From Fidelibacterota bacterium (GTDB lineage Bacteria; Marinisomatota; SORT01), in NCBI GenBank assembly GCA_022563775.1, contig JADFMS010000065.1, positions 1 through 7,156 on the forward strand: a stretch of DNA of 7,156 nt. Reading direction: 5' to 3'. Under the pieces are notes generated by a model. That model did no database searches. It worked only from the letters and a program-made list of their open reading frames with translations, and was not told the origin of the DNA. The position numbers and the translations under genes are program-made. This document shows, in pieces, positions 3,938 through 7,156 of this stretch. Each line of letters starts with the position of its first letter. Position 1 is the first letter of the stretch.

Positions 3938-6427
3938 TTGGAAAATCTCCCAACATTGGTCTTAGGTCTTTCCCTTATTCTCGGACTTGCTGCTCTTATG
4001 CTGCCGATAGCAAGGCGTTTTAATATACCCTATACCGTATTGCTGGCTATTGTAGGTTTTATTCTTGGTCTTATTGAGGTCGTTGTCGATCCGGTAGGAG
4101 TCGGCGGAATTTTAGGTGACTTTCTCTACAGCCTTAAAAATTTCAAAATCACATCTGATGCAGTGATGTTCGTATTTCTCCCCGCTCTTATATTCAATTC
4201 GAGCCTATCTATCGATGCGCACAGGCTTTTGGATGATTTAGGTCCGATATTACTTCTTGCGATAGCCGGACTGCTCATATCCACTGTTTTTATCGGATAC
4301 AGCATTTGGATTGTCTCAGGTATGAGCATACTTGTCTGCCTTCTTTTAGGAGCCATAGTGTCCGCTACCGATCCTGTGGCTGTAGTATCGATATTCGAAG
4401 ATTTACACGTCCCGAAACGTCTCGCAATATTAGTCGAGGGTGAAAGTCTTTTCAACGATGCCACGGCTATCGTTTTATTCTCAATACTCAGCCTGATGGT
4501 AATGGGAAATAGCGACTTCACTCTGAAGGAAGGAATATTTCTGTTCCTTAAAGTATTTCTCGGTGGAGTGATCGTCGGATATTTGATAGCCACGATCACG
4601 GGAGCTCTGTTTAAAAGAATGAAAAAAGTACCGATTGTTAAAATCACGCTGACGATCTCCCTGGCTTATCTTTCTTTTATTATCGCCGAGCATTATCTCC
4701 ATGTCTCGGGTGTAATGGCGACGTTGACTTCAGCATTGGTAATAGGCTCCGTGGGAAGGTCGACTCTCAAGCCTTCCACCTGGAAAGATCTGGTTGAGAC
4801 TTGGGAACATATAGGATTTTGGGCTAATTCTCTGATCTTTATTCTTGTCGGAGTGATCGCGCCTCAAATTATCTTTAATATTGGAATGACCGAATTAAAG
4901 ATATTAGCGATTCTCACAATCGCAGCTCTACTTTCGCGCGCGTTTATCATCTACGGGTTGCTGCCTGTGCTATCGATCGGGAACATGATAACCAGGGTGA
5001 GTACTGCATTCAAAACTGTCATGTTTTGGGGAGGATTGCGCGGCGCAGTTTCGCTTGCTCTCGCTCTCGCTGTGATGGAGAACTCCTCCATCTCGCATGA
5101 AGTAAGGCAATTTATCGGCATACTTGTCACCGGGTTCGTTTTTATTACGCTCATGATAAATGCGACCACTATCGGTTGGGTGGTTAGATTTTTCCGATTG
5201 GACAAGCTCTCTCTAACCGACCGAATCATCAGGGACCGCGCCACTGCACTCTCTCTGAGTGAGGTATTCGTAAAGATCGAGACTGCCACAACAGAATTAC
5301 AGGCGGACCCGAAGATATCGGATGCATTGATCCGAAGTTACAAAGAGCGCGTGAATGAGATGAAGACATCTGTGGAACAAATAACTGAAATCACCGAGGA
5401 AGAATGGCTTGTTATCGGCTTGCTTGACATATCGATTCAGGAAAGAGAAAACTACCTTAAACTTTTCGGTGACAGATTGATCGATTCAAATATTATCAGG
5501 CAGCTCCTCTCGAGGAACGATAATCTGCTTGACGGCATTCGATCCAACGGGGTAATAGGTTATACGAATACGTGGCAGGAAAACCTAAGATTCGACTGGC
5601 GTTACGGATTAGCGATGCGATTGCACAGAAGTTTCAGTTATACCGGCTACCTTTCGCAACTCCTTTCAGAACGGTTCGAAATTCTTATGGCGGATTCCAC
5701 TACCATTAACCGACTCATCAAAACTTCTATTTCTGAGGTTTCAAAACTATTGGGACCGGGAATCGAAAGAAATCTGGAAATTTTGCTGAATGAACGTTAT
5801 ACGAAATCTGAGAAGGCTCAGACCATGCTCAAACTTCAGTATCCAGTACATGCAGCGGCTTTGGAAAAGAACTATTTGGGGCGGATGGCGTTGAGACTGG
5901 AGGAATCAATCTTTGAAAATATGCTGGATAATTCAATAATTGACAGGGAAGTTTTTGCCGATTTGGAAAATGAATTAGATTTAGCGTCTAAAAAACTTGA
6001 TAAAATCCCCGAGCTCGACTTGGGGTTAACGCCCGTTAAACTTGTATCGTCTGTTTCGTTCTTATCTAATCTTGATCCCGCCCATCTTCAGAAGATCGTC
6101 GGTCTATTGAAAACGAGATTAGCGCTGCCGGATGAACTAATAATTAAAAAGGGCATGCGAGGTCAGGCAATGTACTTTATTTCGAGCGGAGCGGTGGAGG
6201 TGGAGTTGGATCCCGAACCGGTTCTTTTGGGCACCAACGATTTCTTTGGAGAGATTGCCCTGTTACTGGAAATTCCGAGGATCGCTAACGTTCGTGCTTT
6301 AGGCTTTTGCGAACTTTTGGTTCTTTACGTGAAGGATTTCCAGACTCTGCTCGACTCTGAACCGGAACTGCGTAAGACGATCAAACAGGTAGCCGAGGAA
6401 CGTCTGAAAAGGGACCGTATGGTCTGA
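3938..6427 (+). CDS. CPA1-family Na+/H+ antiporter with C-terminal cyclic-nucleotide-binding-like domain
   Basis: The 829-residue product is an inner-membrane cation:proton antiporter fused to a cytoplasmic regulatory region. Residues 1 to about 420 form the multi-helix exchanger domain. It carries CPA1 hallmarks: ATDPVAV at 143-149, EGESLFND at 167-174 with the Asn173-Asp174 pair of the ion site, and FWGGLRGAVSLALA at 363-376 with Arg368. Residues of about 421-700 are a largely helical, charged linker. About 706-820 resemble a CNMP-binding beta-barrel. They contain GMRGQAMYFISSGAVEVE at 739-756 and a phosphate-binding-cassette-like segment FFGEIALLLEIPRIANVRA at 769-787, which keeps Gly771, Glu772, Arg781 and Ala783. 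Plant SOS1 and animal sperm NHE have similar exchanger-linker-CNBD plans. The start is TTG: the frame is closed upstream at 3914-3916, and the first helix begins right after it. The gene is alone, with repeat copy 3 upstream. The transported ion (Na+, K+ or Li+) and whether cAMP or cGMP binds cannot be told from sequence. Confidence 0.9.
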   Translation: MENLPTLVLGLSLILGLAALMLPIARRFNIPYTVLLAIVGFILGLIEVVVDPVGVGGILGDFLYSLKNFKITSDAVMFVFLPALIFNSSLSIDAHRLLDDLGPILLLAIAGLLISTVFIGYSIWIVSGMSILVCLLLGAIVSATDPVAVVSIFEDLHVPKRLAILVEGESLFNDATAIVLFSILSLMVMGNSDFTLKEGIFLFLKVFLGGVIVGYLIATITGALFKRMKKVPIVKITLTISLAYLSFIIAEHYLHVSGVMATLTSALVIGSVGRSTLKPSTWKDLVETWEHIGFWANSLIFILVGVIAPQIIFNIGMTELKILAILTIAALLSRAFIIYGLLPVLSIGNMITRVSTAFKTVMFWGGLRGAVSLALALAVMENSSISHEVRQFIGILVTGFVFITLMINATTIGWVVRFFRLDKLSLTDRIIRDRATALSLSEVFVKIETATTELQADPKISDALIRSYKERVNEMKTSVEQITEITEEEWLVIGLLDISIQERENYLKLFGDRLIDSNIIRQLLSRNDNLLDGIRSNGVIGYTNTWQENLRFDWRYGLAMRLHRSFSYTGYLSQLLSERFEILMADSTTINRLIKTSISEVSKLLGPGIERNLEILLNERYTKSEKAQTMLKLQYPVHAAALEKNYLGRMALRLEESIFENMLDNSIIDREVFADLENELDLASKKLDKIPELDLGLTPVKLVSSVSFLSNLDPAHLQKIVGLLKTRLALPDELIIKKGMRGQAMYFISSGAVEVELDPEPVLLGTNDFFGEIALLLEIPRIANVRALGFCELLVLYVKDFQTLLDSEPELRKTIKQVAEERLKRDRMV

Positions 6428-6464
6428 GCTATTTAATTATTCCACCGATCATCTGACGTTCACC

Positions 6465-6531
6465 ATTAAACCTACATTCTATGTCACGGATTAAACCCCA
6501 CATTTGTAATTTTCCCATAAACGTGTGGGTT
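6465..6531. repeat. Short degenerate direct repeat and hairpin in the antiporter-hydrolase spacer
   Basis: ATTAAACCTACATT (6465-6478) and ATTAAACCCCACATT (6490-6504) are near-identical and 25 bases apart. The second overlaps an inverted repeat, CCCACA (6497-6502) with TGTGGG (6524-6529), which has a 21-base loop. No T-run follows, so it is a poor intrinsic terminator. It could be a regulator-binding site or chance in AT-rich DNA. Confidence 0.3.
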
Positions 6532-6576
6532 GGAAGTCACGAAAAATATGCGGAGCATTGTCTATTATAATTTACC

Positions 6577-6605
6577 TTGTAATCTTAAAACTATAACAGT
6601 ACTAT
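6577..6605 (+). promoter_or_regulatory. Possible promoter of the hydrolase gene
   Basis: TTGTAA (6577-6582) and TACTAT (6600-6605) are 17 bases apart. This puts transcription near 6612, with a leader of about 34 bases. A perfect TATAAT at 6566-6571 is an alternative -10 but lacks a -35 partner. The two cannot be separated from sequence alone. Confidence 0.3.
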
Positions 6606-6645
6606 ACTTCAGCGCCTTAGACCAATTCCACTCAGGAGGGGAAAG

Positions 6646-7149
6646 ATGAAAATTCTGCAACGGTTATCGCTTACAAGTATTTTATTATTATATGTCGTCT
6701 TGGCCGGCTGTTCTGATGAAGCCAAAAATGTTGCTACCTCCGCTGATGGTGTACCCATAAGCTTCAGTGTATATGGAGAAGGGACACCGGCAATTATTTT
6801 CGTTCACGGCTGGTGTTGGGGTCAGAATAATTGGAACGGACAAATCCTGGAATTGTCACGGCAGAATAAAATCGTTACAATTGATCTTGCCGGTTTCGGA
6901 AAATCCGGTCACGGTCGTACCGATTGGACTATGGAGGCTTTCGGAGAGGACGTCGTTTCGGTTGTTGAGAAGCTCGGCCTCGAACAGGTAGTGCTTGTAG
7001 GATTCTCAATGGGGGACAAAGTTATAGTCGAAGCTGCACGGCTTATGCCGGAACGTATTATCGGATTGGTAGGGGTTGATAATTTCAAAAATGTGGAACA
7101 GAAACTTACAGATGAACAGATTGATGGATTCATAGCGCGTACGGATTGA
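6646..7149 (+). CDS. Alpha/beta-hydrolase lipoprotein, apparently truncated by an early stop
   Basis: The frame gives 167 residues and stops at TGA 7147-7149. The N-terminus is a clear lipoprotein signal: basic MKILQR, a hydrophobic core and a good lipobox VLAG-C22, so the product should be membrane-anchored on the periplasmic side. The fold is alpha/beta hydrolase: FVHGW at 53-57 (oxyanion-hole strand), then TIDLAGFGKSG at about 78-88, and the nucleophile elbow GFSMG with Ser121. IIGLVGVDNF follows at about 138-147. Family members usually run to about 280-300 residues, and the catalytic histidine lies in the missing C-terminal part, so the product as read could not have a complete triad. Either the gene is frameshifted or nonsense-mutated, or the read contains an error: both other forward frames stay open over the last bases to the window edge. 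The start is firm, with AGGAGG at 6634-6639 six bases before the ATG. Substrate unknown; esterase- or epoxide-hydrolase-like activity is only a family guess. Confidence 0.8.
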   Translation: MKILQRLSLTSILLLYVVLAGCSDEAKNVATSADGVPISFSVYGEGTPAIIFVHGWCWGQNNWNGQILELSRQNKIVTIDLAGFGKSGHGRTDWTMEAFGEDVVSVVEKLGLEQVVLVGFSMGDKVIVEAARLMPERIIGLVGVDNFKNVEQKLTDEQIDGFIARTD

Positions 7150-7156
7150 AAGGGCG

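Noticed and set aside
6497..6529. Intrinsic terminator after the antiporter gene
   Set aside because: The CCCACA/TGTGGG stem has a 21-base loop and no following T-run; I list it only as an inverted repeat.

Overview
This window looks like an accessory or loosely packed stretch of a bacterial chromosome. It holds five genes or gene parts, on both strands, separated by unusually long AT-rich spacers of 739, 513, 374 and 218 bp. Usable Shine-Dalgarno sequences, lipoprotein signals and an AT-leaning base composition point to a diderm bacterium. I cannot name the phylum with confidence. The Neomarinimicrobiota, Ignavibacteriota and Calditrichota type of environmental lineage is only a guess from the protein flavour.

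Layout. (1) Positions 1-526, minus strand: the N-terminal 175 codons of a membrane protein of the ATP/ADP translocase (TlcA/Npt) type, running off the left edge. (2) 527-1265: non-coding, with repeat copy 1. (3) 1266-1883, minus: an unrecognised 205-residue putative lipoprotein, richer in GC than its surroundings. (4) 1884-2396: divergent intergenic region with repeat copy 2. (5) 2397-3563, plus: a sulfide:quinone oxidoreductase-like flavoprotein with cysteines 125, 156 and 330 placed as in true SQRs. (6) 3564-3937: spacer with repeat copy 3. (7) 3938-6427, plus: an 829-residue CPA1-type Na+/H+ antiporter with a long cytoplasmic linker and a C-terminal cyclic-nucleotide-binding-like domain, starting at TTG. 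(8) 6646-7149, plus: an alpha/beta-hydrolase lipoprotein whose frame stops early, after the nucleophile elbow.

The most unusual feature is a 125-bp intergenic repeat present three times, at about 889-1012 (inverted), 2117-2241 and 3678-3802. It has a modular plan: a 28-nt palindrome, a 9-nt linker, a 48-nt core (18 invariant nt, 11 variable nt, 19 invariant nt) and a 40-nt tail with a second palindrome related to the first. At least two base pairs of the first palindrome change in a compensatory way between copies. It may be a MITE- or REP-like element; its parent, if any, is not in the window.

The genes do not form one operon: strands alternate and each gene has its own spacer. Sulfide oxidation into the quinone pool, ion and pH homeostasis and a transporter are all envelope or bioenergetic functions, but nothing in the sequence links them into one pathway.
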